Source of the DNA: Methanolobus psychrotolerans
GTDB taxonomy: Archaea; Halobacteriota; Methanosarcinia; Methanosarcinales; Methanosarcinaceae
Length of the DNA: 64,000 nucleotides
Direction: 5' to 3'
NCBI RefSeq assembly: GCF_002243045.1
Contig: NZ_MBKP01000006.1
Location: 62,001-126,000, forward strand
The translations under genes were made by a program, and so were the position numbers. The notes below the pieces were generated by a model. That model saw only the letters and a program-made list of their open reading frames with translations. It was not told where the DNA came from and did no database searches. The first letter of the stretch is position 1, and every line of letters begins with the position of its first letter. This document shows positions 8,969 through 17,425 of the stretch, one piece after another.

Positions 8969-9985
8969 ATGGGAGAGAACGAAGAAAGTACAAATTCCGA
9001 AAAAATACTCATTGTACCCCTCAATGAGGACTCAAAAAAGATCACACAGATACTTTCAAATGAAAAAGCAATGAAAATGCTTGAGATCCTTGCAGATAAG
9101 CCAATGTCTGCCAGCGATGTGGCTGAAAAGCTCGATATTCCGCTTACAACGGTCAAATACAACCTTGACGGACTAATAGATGTAGACCTTATAAAGGTCA
9201 AAGAAACAAAGTGGAGCCGTAAGGGGAGAGAGGTCAAGATATATGAGCCTGTGCAAAAACTGATCGTTGTCGCACCGGGAAGTATGAAAAATGACAGGTC
9301 ATCCATCATCAGCATGCTGAAAAAGTACCTTGGACTTGTTGCAGGTGCTGTTTTTGCTGCCACAGGACTTGAAGCTATTATAAAGGGCCTCAACATGGGA
9401 GCTGGGCCCGTTATGACACAGCAAGATATTGCCGTTCCAATATTTGAAAATGATGAACCTATGGCTGCCATGAGCAAGGCCATTCCTCAGGAAGAAGCCA
9501 TTGATGATGCTTTTGCAGGAAATGGGGACATGAAAGAAGGGGAAATGCCGGAAACATATACTGAAAATGTAGAAGGAACCGAAATATCCGTAGATGAGAC
9601 TGTAGTTGACGTTTCTGTCGACGAACAGGCAGTTGCAGCAGATGCCCCGGATTATGACGTGACAACTGAGTCATTCAGTTCAGATATTACTCCTGTGACA
9701 AGTGACATGAGCCCGGAAATGCTTGCCTCCTCTGCACCAAACGGAACCAATACGGGAGCAGACCTTTTGAGAGAAGGAATGAACACGACTGCCTGGAACC
9801 AGACCCAACCATTCCCTATGGCACAAACATTCACCGATAATATGACCGCTTCGGCAGAACCCGTATCAGGAATATTCCAGCATGGACTTTTTTCACACGT
9901 CAGTCTATGGTTCTTTTTCGGGTGCCTTTTCATTATCATTTTGCTATTTGTTAGAGAAATGTATTATAGAAAAAAGAACATATGA
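8969..9985 (+). CDS. Winged-helix regulator with two membrane segments
   Basis: 338 aa. Residues about 30-95 form an ArsR-like winged helix (the DVAEKLDIPLTTVKYNLDGL region is the HTH). A hydrophobic segment follows at about 113-131 (YLGLVAGAVFAATGLEAII), then about 180 acidic, Ser/Thr-rich residues without recognisable domains, and a strong transmembrane helix at about 311-330 with a basic tail. This predicts a cytosolic DNA-binding head tethered to the membrane by two helices with the acidic stretch outside. AATATAAG at about 8938-8945 places transcription start on the ATG (leaderless). truA follows 16 bp later. Confidence 0.7.
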   Translation: MGENEESTNSEKILIVPLNEDSKKITQILSNEKAMKMLEILADKPMSASDVAEKLDIPLTTVKYNLDGLIDVDLIKVKETKWSRKGREVKIYEPVQKLIVVAPGSMKNDRSSIISMLKKYLGLVAGAVFAATGLEAIIKGLNMGAGPVMTQQDIAVPIFENDEPMAAMSKAIPQEEAIDDAFAGNGDMKEGEMPETYTENVEGTEISVDETVVDVSVDEQAVAADAPDYDVTTESFSSDITPVTSDMSPEMLASSAPNGTNTGADLLREGMNTTAWNQTQPFPMAQTFTDNMTASAEPVSGIFQHGLFSHVSLWFFFGCLFIIILLFVREMYYRKKNI

Positions 9986-10001
9986 AACTGGAGTGAATGG
10001 T

Positions 10002-10811
10002 ATGAGAGTTGCTCTGAAAATAGCATATGTAGGCACCGGATATCATGGATCGCAGGTTCAGCCGGATGTTGCGACGATAGAAGGTGAACTGTTCAATGCG
10101 CTCACACAGCTTGAGATTATTGAAAACCCCAAATCAGCACATTTTTCAAGTTCCGGGAGGACAGATGCAGGAGTACATGCCAGGGAACAGGTTGTGGCCT
10201 TTGACACCGACAAAACGAACCTTGCAATACCCCGGGTGATCAATTCAAAGCTCCCAAACTCAATATGGGCATGGGCATATGCAGAAGTCCCTGATGACTT
10301 TGACCCCAGAAGATGGGCAGTCAGCCGCAAGTACAGATACATTATGAGCGGTGAGCAGTACGACATCTCCCGGATCAGAGCTGCTTCGAAGATACTTGTA
10401 GGGGAACACGATTTTGCGAATTTCTGCAGCAAAGATGAGGACAAGGGCACGGTTCGAAACGTCGAAAGGATAGATGTACGTGTAAGCGGAACCCTTACTA
10501 AGATCGATGTACAGGCAAACAGTTTCCTATGGAACATGGTAAGAAAGATGGTTACTGCCCTTACAATGGTGGGAAGCGGAGCAAGGGATGAAGAGTGGCT
10601 GAACCAGATGCTTGACCCGGAATCTTATGAGGAAGGACTTGAGCCGGCAGCTGCATATGGACTCACCCTCATGGAAGTTGAATACCCGCAGCCTATTGAC
10701 TGGTGTGAGGATAGTTATGCCATCCGAAGGGCTAATGAGAACGTACATGATTATCTGGTGCGCCACCGTGTCATGGCAGAAGTAATGGACCATCTGGTCC
10801 CAAAAGAATAA
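10002..10811 (+). CDS. truA: tRNA pseudouridine(38-40) synthase
   Basis: TruA family enzyme that modifies uridines in the tRNA anticodon arm. The start is set at ATG 10002, not at a longer in-frame opening inside the previous gene, because GGAGTGA lies at 9989-9995 and the protein then begins MRVALKIAYVGTGYHGSQ. This gives 269 aa, the normal size. The catalytic Asp is in SSGRTDAGVHAREQV (about 50-64), and the conserved FLWNMVRKMV block is near residue 180. It follows the membrane wHTH gene closely on the same strand and is probably cotranscribed. Confidence 0.93.
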   Translation: MRVALKIAYVGTGYHGSQVQPDVATIEGELFNALTQLEIIENPKSAHFSSSGRTDAGVHAREQVVAFDTDKTNLAIPRVINSKLPNSIWAWAYAEVPDDFDPRRWAVSRKYRYIMSGEQYDISRIRAASKILVGEHDFANFCSKDEDKGTVRNVERIDVRVSGTLTKIDVQANSFLWNMVRKMVTALTMVGSGARDEEWLNQMLDPESYEEGLEPAAAYGLTLMEVEYPQPIDWCEDSYAIRRANENVHDYLVRHRVMAEVMDHLVPKE

Positions 10812-10835
10812 ATCTTCCTTTCTTTTTGATCATAA

Positions 10836-11411
10836 ATGCATTTTACGACAACTATCAAAGACATGGTCATAGACTATGAGCTTATCCGCAGGGATATAAG
10901 GAATCCAAGACTTGAGTTCTGGGAGAATCGGTTATACCTGATAGTGCCGCAAACACACAATGACCATGAAAAGATAATTCAAAGGCATCGTCGATGGATC
11001 TATAACAGGTATTCCCGGATACAGAAACTAAAATATGTGTGGGCGGATGTCGAATTGGTCACTGGCAGGTCGGTTGAGGAACTGAAGAAAGTTGTAAACT
11101 CCTTTGTCACTAAAACCGGAAAAGAAATTGGAGTTAACCCTCAGAAAATAGGGTTCAGGAGGATGAGAACTAAGTGGGGAAGCTGCAGTTCAAAAGGAAA
11201 CCTTAACTTCAATAGTCATATGAGGCACCTGCCGGACAGGATGGTCGAGTATATTGTATTCCATGAGATGGTGCATCTCATCGAACTCAACCACAGCCAA
11301 CGGTTCTGGAATCACATTAAAGAACGTTTTTCAGATTATAAGGAATACGAAACATTGCTTGCAGCGTACTGGTCACTTATACAAAAACAATGCATTGATC
11401 AGTCCTTATAA
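10836..11411 (+). CDS. YgjP/SprT-like zinc metallopeptidase (DUF45)
   Basis: 191 aa. The family motif WGSCSSKGNLNFN (114-126) precedes a gluzincin-type site HEMVHLIELNHSQRFW (143-158), with zinc ligands H143, H147 and probably H153 and catalytic E144. YgjP-type proteins are also encoded beside restriction systems, but here the gene sits among housekeeping tRNA-modification genes. The last 13 nt overlap the convergent methyltransferase gene. The substrate is unknown. Confidence 0.85.
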   Translation: MHFTTTIKDMVIDYELIRRDIRNPRLEFWENRLYLIVPQTHNDHEKIIQRHRRWIYNRYSRIQKLKYVWADVELVTGRSVEELKKVVNSFVTKTGKEIGVNPQKIGFRRMRTKWGSCSSKGNLNFNSHMRHLPDRMVEYIVFHEMVHLIELNHSQRFWNHIKERFSDYKEYETLLAAYWSLIQKQCIDQSL

Positions 11412-12430
11412 AGAACCGTGTAGGTTCTTGTCAGGCTCTTGTGAACCTTCTGTGTAAATTCATCAAGAACTGAAAAACCTGCGTTCTCTGCGAAGTCGAC
11501 CACATTGAGCTCGGATACTACTACTGCGAGCTTTCCCTGTCTAAGTACCCTGTACATCTCTGCGAAAGAGTCAGAATACAGATGATGCAGTGACTCTGCT
11601 TTTATGGCTGCAGAGCGGCCATAAGGAGGGTCCGTTACAATTGCATCGACACATGAATCCTTGAGCGGGACACGACAGGCATCGCCTACAAGCTGGGAAT
11701 AGTCTGCATTGTAAGCATCAAGATTCAGCCTGGCCCCATGGGAGATCATATGGCGCACTTCGATGCCGATGACATGAGCACCTACAAGTCCGGCTTCCAC
11801 AAGAATTCCTGCCGTTCCGCTGAAGGGATCGAAAAGTGTTTCCCCGGACCGTACCTGTGAAATGTTAACTACTGCTCTTGCAACCCTGGGCATGAGCACT
11901 CCCGGATAAAAAAATGGTTTTTTATGTGGCGCTCTGTGCTCATATTCACCCCTGTCAACAGAAGCTACAACCGAACCAAATACTGCCATATCGGTCATTA
12001 CAAAACGGAATGTGACATCAGGGTTGCTGAGATTGGCCCGGAAGCCTTTACGAAAAATGCTCCCGCCAAGTCGGCCTTCGATATATTCCCTGTTGATGTT
12101 ACCGTACTTTTTGATCCTCTTTGCACGGACAACGTATGTCTGACCTGCAGATAAATGTCCAGAGAGGTCGGATCTATCGCACATGGATATAATGGAATCA
12201 GTGTCTACATCACATATGTCCACAACTTTAAGAATGTGGTGGGACATGGCAAGTCTGCCTGCAATAAAGACAAGTTTTTCATCAATGCTTTCACCTTCAA
12301 TGTCCAGGACAAGGCACAAGTCATAGGAAGCATGTTCCCTGTACCCAAGACCTTCCATTGAAAGACATGCAAAGACTTCTTTACGTGGCAGGATAGCGTG
12401 CTCTCCGGATAACTCAAAAGCATACAGCAT
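11399..12430 (-). CDS. tRNA (guanine-10-N2) methyltransferase
   Basis: 343-aa archaeal Trm11/TrmG10 enzyme that makes m2G or m22G at tRNA position 10. The N-terminal ferredoxin-like plus THUMP region (about 1-150) binds tRNA. The Rossmann methyltransferase core has FDPFSGTAGILVEAGLVG (SAM motif I, about 197-214) and the catalytic TDPPYGRSA (motif IV, about 265-273), characteristic of amino-group methylation of guanine. Convergent with the metallopeptidase gene. Confidence 0.88.
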   Translation of the reverse strand: MLYAFELSGEHAILPRKEVFACLSMEGLGYREHASYDLCLVLDIEGESIDEKLVFIAGRLAMSHHILKVVDICDVDTDSIISMCDRSDLSGHLSAGQTYVVRAKRIKKYGNINREYIEGRLGGSIFRKGFRANLSNPDVTFRFVMTDMAVFGSVVASVDRGEYEHRAPHKKPFFYPGVLMPRVARAVVNISQVRSGETLFDPFSGTAGILVEAGLVGAHVIGIEVRHMISHGARLNLDAYNADYSQLVGDACRVPLKDSCVDAIVTDPPYGRSAAIKAESLHHLYSDSFAEMYRVLRQGKLAVVVSELNVVDFAENAGFSVLDEFTQKVHKSLTRTYTVLYKD

Positions 12431-12525
12431 GATGATGGCAATAGAGAAGAGAAGTAGTATTTAAAGAGTTTCAATGAACCTCCGGGTAAAACCACGAAAA
12501 TAAAGAAAAAAACAGACAGGAATAA

Positions 12526-12816
12526 TCAGAACATTAGTTCCAGTGCTTCCTGCCCTGTCATACCTACTTTGATACCAAGATTCATTGCCGCCTGGGTGGC
12601 CCCGACAACCGGTGCCTTAAGTGCGTCATCGAATGTCCTGACACCTTTAACCTTGACTGCAACATCATTGAGGATACCTGCGGCATCCATATCGAGATAA
12701 CCGCACATCAAAAAGCCCCTGTCAGCTCGGATAACAAGCAAAGGAGCATTATGCATATGGAAACTTAGGCCCATGGCAGATCCTTTCTCAAGTTCTATCT
12801 TCTCGACAAGCATCAT
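12526..12816 (-). CDS. DUF1805 (YunC-like) protein
   Basis: 96-aa small protein with the family pattern: hydrophobic N-terminus, PLLVIRADRGFLMCGYLDM (about 30-48) and a closing GVRTFDDALKAPV segment. Function is not established for the family. GGTGAT just upstream supports the ATG at 12816, which is followed by a second ATG. It lies between the exported protein gene and the tRNA methyltransferase on the same strand. Confidence 0.75.
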   Translation of the reverse strand: MMLVEKIELEKGSAMGLSFHMHNAPLLVIRADRGFLMCGYLDMDAAGILNDVAVKVKGVRTFDDALKAPVVGATQAAMNLGIKVGMTGQEALELMF

Positions 12817-12839
12817 TAATCACCGATTCCGTAGTACGT

Positions 12840-13607
12840 TTAGGAAACATTCGATTTGCCGGCATTTAATTTCTCAAGAAGGTGATCCGTAAGCCCCGGA
12901 AATATCCTGTCAAGCATGGAAGGCGATCCGGCCATTGAATTATTGACAGGAACAGCTTCTGTAATATTATTCTCTTTTTGCTGAACAGGAGGTTCTTCTA
13001 TTGAAAATTTGAGAACAGCTTCACCCGTAAAGCCAAACTTACCATAGATACGAGTACCTTTTGAACTTTCGTTTATAGATTCATTGTCAATACCTTCTAT
13101 GGAAATAACATCCATTTCATGAGGAAGGTTTATGGTCACAGATGTTCCGGGTTCACCCTGAAACCACATCGTTGACCCTGATCCTGTGAGTGGTGTTTTG
13201 AAATCATAAAAGACCAGATAACTGTTGACTATATCATTTTGCTCATCCACCGGTCCGATAAGTTCACGGGACATATCAGAGTCCACTCTCAAAAGAGTCA
13301 CATTCTTTGAGGACTCATCTATTTTTACATCCATGTTGTCCTTTATGGATTTGAAAAATGATTTGCGGGTATTTACATCGGCTTTAAGTAACTCCCATGC
13401 ACTGACAAATCCATCGTGATCACCAAATTCCATATCAATGAATGTTTTGAATATTAAAGATCGTTCTCCGGAATATTTTTCAGTGTATCCCCATATCATG
13501 CTGTCAGTCTTTACATTGATGTTGTTATCCCATTCATAGGCAGCACTTGCCGGAACAGATAACATTGAGAATAACACGATGAACAATAATAGATTTCCAA
13601 TCCTCAA
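12840..13607 (-). CDS. Exported protein with EF-hand-like loop
   Basis: No enzyme family is recognised. From the TTG at 13607 (ribosome site GGATGAG just upstream) the product is 255 aa and begins with a clear signal peptide ending VPASA-A near residue 22. Starting at the ATG at 13658 instead would overlap map by 29 nt and put 17 charged residues before the hydrophobic core, so TTG is preferred. At about residues 57-66 the sequence DHDGFVSAWE resembles a calcium-binding EF-hand half-loop. The rest is predicted beta-rich (an Ig-like fold is possible), and the C-terminus is a low-complexity tail. DUF4897 is a possible family name, not confirmed. Confidence 0.6.
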   Translation of the reverse strand: MRIGNLLLFIVLFSMLSVPASAAYEWDNNINVKTDSMIWGYTEKYSGERSLIFKTFIDMEFGDHDGFVSAWELLKADVNTRKSFFKSIKDNMDVKIDESSKNVTLLRVDSDMSRELIGPVDEQNDIVNSYLVFYDFKTPLTGSGSTMWFQGEPGTSVTINLPHEMDVISIEGIDNESINESSKGTRIYGKFGFTGEAVLKFSIEEPPVQQKENNITEAVPVNNSMAGSPSMLDRIFPGLTDHLLEKLNAGKSNVS

Positions 13608-13629
13608 TATGATCTCATCCTTTGTTTCT

Positions 13630-14526
13630 TTATTTAGTAGTAACTTCGCATCCGTCATCTGTGACTATGAGAGTATGCTCTGTCTGAGAAACCATCCCAC
13701 CGGATACTTCCTTAAGTACCGGATATGAATGGACAATCCCGGCTTTTTCAAGCTGTATCAGGGCAAAATCAAGTTGGGGAGTATTAAGCCATCTTTTTGC
13801 AAACGGAAGGGTCCTGTAAGGTTCAAGCTCCTTGAGAAGAGCCCTCGCTGCTGGCAAACGCACAGGTTTTCGGTTTATGACCTGAAATATCTCTGTAAGG
13901 GAGCCATCCACAACTTTCCCAACACCATCTGTAGCAAAAGGTTCTATCGCTATGATGTCACCTGTATGAAGTACGACACCGTTGCTTACTCTTCTGTTGG
14001 GTACACTTGGATGTGCGTGAGGGATATACTGTGCAAGGCCATGTCCGGTAAGGTTTCCTACTGGCTTATAGTCGTGGGCAAGAATAGCATCTTCTATAGA
14101 AGCTCCGATGTCTGCCGTGTTTACACCATTTCGGACAGTATCGATCGCAGCTTGCAGCCCGTCCTCAGAAGCTTTCACAAGGTCGCTGTACTTACCAGAA
14201 AGATCGATGGTGATTGCAGAATCTGCAATGTAGCCATCCACATGGACCCCAAGATCAAGCTTAATTACATCTTCACCAAATACAGTTTGATCTCCGGCAA
14301 ATGGAGTTGCATGTGCGGCTTCATCATTACGGGAAATATTACATGGGAAAGCCGATCCATCCGCCCCGAGCTCAATAGCTCTGTTCTCTACGAACTCGGC
14401 TATTTCAAGAAGGCTGACATCCACCTTTATTAGGTCTCTTGCCTCGCTTCTTACCTGCGAGAGTATCTTTCCTGCTTTGACATATTTATCTATGATCTCT
14501 TCGATCTCCTGAACTTTGTCCGCCAT
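13630..14526 (-). CDS. map: Methionine aminopeptidase, type II
   Basis: 298-aa metalloprotease that removes initiator methionine. Metal ligands are recognisable in KLDLGVHVDGYIADSA (two Asp, about 85-100), the histidine of GHGLAQYIPHAHPSVPN (about 153-169), EPFATDG and the late QTEHT. The helical insert that defines type II is present after GHG. A strong AAGGAGAT site precedes the ATG. Head-to-tail with the exported-protein gene downstream and the Xaa-Pro peptidase upstream. Confidence 0.92.
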   Translation of the reverse strand: MADKVQEIEEIIDKYVKAGKILSQVRSEARDLIKVDVSLLEIAEFVENRAIELGADGSAFPCNISRNDEAAHATPFAGDQTVFGEDVIKLDLGVHVDGYIADSAITIDLSGKYSDLVKASEDGLQAAIDTVRNGVNTADIGASIEDAILAHDYKPVGNLTGHGLAQYIPHAHPSVPNRRVSNGVVLHTGDIIAIEPFATDGVGKVVDGSLTEIFQVINRKPVRLPAARALLKELEPYRTLPFAKRWLNTPQLDFALIQLEKAGIVHSYPVLKEVSGGMVSQTEHTLIVTDDGCEVTTK

Positions 14527-14560
14527 TTGAAATCTCCTTTATATAATTAATTTTTCAGGA

Positions 14561-15736
14561 CTAATATACAAACCTCTTTTCCATCTCTGTCAGATTCTCA
14601 AAACCATCTGAAGTTACAAGAACCATGTCCTCCAAACGTATGCCACCAACATCGGGATAGTACAGTCCCGGCTCGATTGTGATGACATTTCCTTCCTCAA
14701 GTGCAACCTCACTGTTGCCTACAAATGGAAGTTCATGTATCTCAAGCCCGACGCCATGTCCTGTGGAATGGATGAAACCTACATTTGACCCTTCCCGAAT
14801 AGTGTCGTAGCCTTTCTCTTTAAAGACATCACAGACTTTGTTGTGTATTTCGCTGCATTTGACCCCTGGTTTGACCATCTCTATGGCAATTTCCTGTGCT
14901 GCAAGGACAGCTTCGTACATGTCAGCTAGTTTTTCGGAAGGCTCGCCTTTGAGCACCGTCCGGGACATGTCGGCATAATACCTTTCTCTCTTGCTACGTG
15001 GAAAGATATCTATTACGATGGGCTCATTGGCCTTAAGAAGACCTGTGCCTACCCAGTGCGGATTTGCAGAGCCGGTACCACCGGCAACGATTGTACTCTC
15101 TGCCTCACAACCATGTTCAAGAAGAGTTATGTCTATTTCCTTGCGAATAATTTCAGATGTCAGGGCAAAGCCGTGGTAATTGAGTGTGCCTTCGACATCT
15201 TCGGACTTTCGGACCATCTCAACAGCCGCTTTCATTGCTGTGTTACAGGCATCCTGAACTTTTTTTATGGTCTTGATCTCTATAGGATCCTTTCTTGAAC
15301 GAAGTTGAGCAAAGGGACTTTTGATAGCCTCTATGGAGAAACCCTCTTCCTTGAGGGTCTGAGCAATATAATATGGGAAATCCCTGGGAACTGCAACTCT
15401 TCTTGCACCTTCCTTTTGCAGTATATGCGCAAGGCAGTCGCAATAGGCAAGAAATGGATCCTGTCTTTCCTTTACTTTTGACCTATAATCACAATCCTGT
15501 AGTGTGCGAATATCAGAAACCCTTGATTCTATCTCCGCCCTTCCTTTTTCCATGTCTGAAACAAGGATCGTTTCAGCTGCGCCTTTTGTATGAAAATAAG
15601 CGAACTCATCTGATGCAAAAAAACGGGTTGCGTAATAGATGTCTGCATTGTTCGAATTCCCTACCATCAGATATACATCTGACCTGTGGCTTTCCAGCAA
15701 TCCGGAAATATCAATGGGAACTGTTGTTGAGGTCAT
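14561..15736 (-). CDS. Xaa-Pro peptidase (M24B family)
   Basis: Creatinase-type N-terminal domain (about 1-140) followed by a pita-bread metallopeptidase core. Metal ligands fit IVIDIFPRSKRERYYADMSRT (two Asp, about 235-255), the GHGVGLEIHELPF histidine, TIEPGLYYP and the late GGIRLEDMV. The chosen ATG (15736) gives 391 aa; an upstream in-frame ATG at 15799 would add 21 unconserved residues. ATATAATATT directly before the start hints at a very short leader. The paralogous fold to the neighbouring map suggests local functional grouping in peptide turnover. Confidence 0.85.
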   Translation of the reverse strand: MTSTTVPIDISGLLESHRSDVYLMVGNSNNADIYYATRFFASDEFAYFHTKGAAETILVSDMEKGRAEIESRVSDIRTLQDCDYRSKVKERQDPFLAYCDCLAHILQKEGARRVAVPRDFPYYIAQTLKEEGFSIEAIKSPFAQLRSRKDPIEIKTIKKVQDACNTAMKAAVEMVRKSEDVEGTLNYHGFALTSEIIRKEIDITLLEHGCEAESTIVAGGTGSANPHWVGTGLLKANEPIVIDIFPRSKRERYYADMSRTVLKGEPSEKLADMYEAVLAAQEIAIEMVKPGVKCSEIHNKVCDVFKEKGYDTIREGSNVGFIHSTGHGVGLEIHELPFVGNSEVALEEGNVITIEPGLYYPDVGGIRLEDMVLVTSDGFENLTEMEKRFVY

Positions 15737-15951
15737 AATATTATATCTAGTAGTTACTAGTACAAAATTGTTATCAAATGCCCGGCTTGGAAAGGGCAAC
15801 CTAAAATCCCGGATGATTTGCAGACCGATGTATCAGAAAGTAATATGCTCATATCTCTGCAAGTATTAGTACATAGGACCTGTTTTTATGTCCATAAACA
15901 TACAAGAGATCCCCATTCTGGTTATATACAACTCCATAAATATCAGCTATT

Positions 15952-16341
15952 ATGCACAATGCAAATCAGTACGTTTCACAATTTGCAAATATATCAGAAT
16001 TCCTCATGGACATCAAATATATTATCTTGTTTTACGTACTTGGTGATTTCCTGACAACTGCCCAGGCTCTCAACTATGGGTTTGAGGAAAATCAGTTTCT
16101 TGCAATGGTATTCCAGAACTATGGAGTAGGTTCCCTTCTCATTCTGAAGGTGTTCTTCCTCGCAATAGTATACTGGAATTACAGAATGTTGAAGGATTCG
16201 GGCTCCAGATGGACATGCCTCCTATGGGAAATGTCCAGAAAAAGTATAGCGATTATTGGTTTGTTCCTGGTGGTGAACAATCTGATGGTCATTTTTATGG
16301 AATGCAGCTTAGTGCAGATAATCCATACTATGGCTCTTTAA
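15952..16341 (+). CDS. Small polytopic membrane protein (DUF5658-like)
   Basis: 129 aa with about four hydrophobic helices (near 20-38, 58-78, 88-105 and 108-128) and the motif GDFLTTAQALNYGFEENQF after the first helix, which I associate with archaeal DUF5658-type proteins. TATA element GTTATATACA at 15921-15930 puts transcription start on the ATG, so the mRNA should be leaderless. Function unknown. Confidence 0.6.
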   Translation: MHNANQYVSQFANISEFLMDIKYIILFYVLGDFLTTAQALNYGFEENQFLAMVFQNYGVGSLLILKVFFLAIVYWNYRMLKDSGSRWTCLLWEMSRKSIAIIGLFLVVNNLMVIFMECSLVQIIHTMAL

Positions 16342-16928
16342 CTTCCCCCTATAAAAAACGGAAAAACGGCTTAAATAAATTAAAAACGGAAAAACTGAAA
16401 ATCCACCATTTATTTTTTTTACTTGCATAGTTACCTAAATTCCAATCATAACAAGTCTTTAATTGGTTTTTGTTCAACGCCTGAAACACAAAAGAATAGC
16501 CTGTACAGTAATTATGCTGCAGGACAAAAGTTTGCAAGTCCTTCCTGCATAAGTACATCTGGCCTGAGATCATGAGATAATAGCTGAAAACAAACTAACA
16601 ACCACCATCAAAGCTAGATAAACAGACACAAGAAACATAACCCTTAGCACCGTAGATCGAACTTGCTTACCAAACATAACAGTCTGCAGATTAGATGATA
16701 TGATATTAATAGATTTTGTTATGTGGCAAATTTATGCACATACTGATAATAATGTATTTTATGAAGAAAATGCGCTCACCATTCGCTTGGAAGGTCCATC
16801 TACTTGTTGCAATTCAGCAGAGTATAACAGTAACAAACAGAAGGCTGATGCGAGAGTATTCTTATCTTTGTAGTTATAACTGGCAGATCTAAATCAAAAC
16901 AGATATCGATAATCCATTAGTAGGTGAT
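16342..16928. other. AT-rich intergenic region with no convincing gene
   Basis: The first part holds short A-rich repeats of the unit GGAAAAACGG/TGGAAAAACTG. A 43-codon ORF (16761-16892, plus strand) follows a weak TATA-like AAATTTATGC and could be leaderless, but its product matches nothing I know and it may be chance. No repeat pairs, tRNA or terminator were seen. The stretch may contain decayed coding sequence. Confidence 0.4.
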
Positions 16929-17039
16929 CTAAGGAACATTCACAAATCCCACAAATAAAACGACTGCCAGTAGCAGGACAAGATATAGAATCCCAACCAT
17001 CATGACTTTGAATAGGTTTGAATTGCCAGAAATATTCAT
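16929..17039 (-). CDS. Possible 36-aa single-helix membrane peptide
   Basis: The product is a short polar N-terminus followed by a hydrophobic helix (about residues 13-33, rich in V, L, I) and ends FVNVP. The longer reading frame that contains it runs back through the tRNA-Asp gene, so only the part from the ATG at 17039 is credible. The ribosome site is weak. Small membrane peptides of this sort are common but hard to confirm. Confidence 0.3.
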   Translation of the reverse strand: MNISGNSNLFKVMMVGILYLVLLLAVVLFVGFVNVP

Positions 17040-17172
17040 ATCCGACCAACTCAAATAAATAACGTTCAAAATATCAACCGTTAGTAATATTGTGTGATAT
17101 ACAAAATAATAGATCATACATTGAATAATAAAAAGAATAAATCCCCGGATAAACAGGGATTTAAACGAATAC

Positions 17173-17244
17173 GCCCGAACCGGGATTCGAACCCGGGTCG
17201 GAGCCTCGACAGGGCTCCATGATAGGCCTCTACACCATTCGGAC
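17173..17244 (-). tRNA. tRNA-Asp (GTC)
   Basis: The 72-nt cloverleaf reads on the minus strand from 17244. The acceptor GTCCGAA pairs with TTCGGGC (one T-G), the anticodon stem is GAGCC/GGCTC around loop CTGTCGA with anticodon GTC, and the T arm is CCGGG TTCGAAT CCCGG. CCA is not encoded. A TATA box (minus strand CTTTATATAG, about 17291-17299) lies about 47 bp upstream. Confidence 0.93.
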
Positions 17245-17290
17245 ATTGACAAGTTTTCGCTTGTGAGCACCCCTATAAAGAGGGTTTTTC

Positions 17291-17300
17291 TATATAAAGC
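17291..17300 (-). promoter_or_regulatory. TATA box of tRNA-Asp
   Basis: GCTTTATATA on the minus strand, about 47 bp before the tRNA-Asp 5' end, with no other minus-strand gene between. It implies a primary transcript with a leader of about 20 nt removed by RNase P. Confidence 0.6.
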
Positions 17301-17317
17301 TTTTCATGATTTAAAAG

Positions 17318-17425
17318 TCCCGCCTCCCAGACTCGAACCGGGGGCATCGCGGTGCCTGCGCGTAATGTGATCATGTCACATGAACCAAACTACAGCCGCG
17401 CACTCTACCACTGAGTTAAGGCGGG
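17318..17425 (-). tRNA. tRNA-Tyr (GTA) with a 36-nt intron
   Basis: On the minus strand the acceptor CCCGCCT pairs with AGGCGGG and the discriminator is A. The C1-G72 pair with A73 is the archaeal tRNA-Tyr identity set. The anticodon GTA is at 17391-17393. The anticodon stem CGCGG pairs with CCGCG only if about 36 nt (17354-17389) just after position 37 are removed, the canonical 37/38 site of archaeal introns cut by EndA. The mature tRNA is about 72 nt. The T arm is CCCGG TTCGAGT CTGGG. Confidence 0.9.

Noticed and set aside
16929-17270. 113-aa open frame across tRNA-Asp
   Set aside because: Its N-terminal half is the tRNA gene read in one frame; only the last 36 codons could be a peptide gene.
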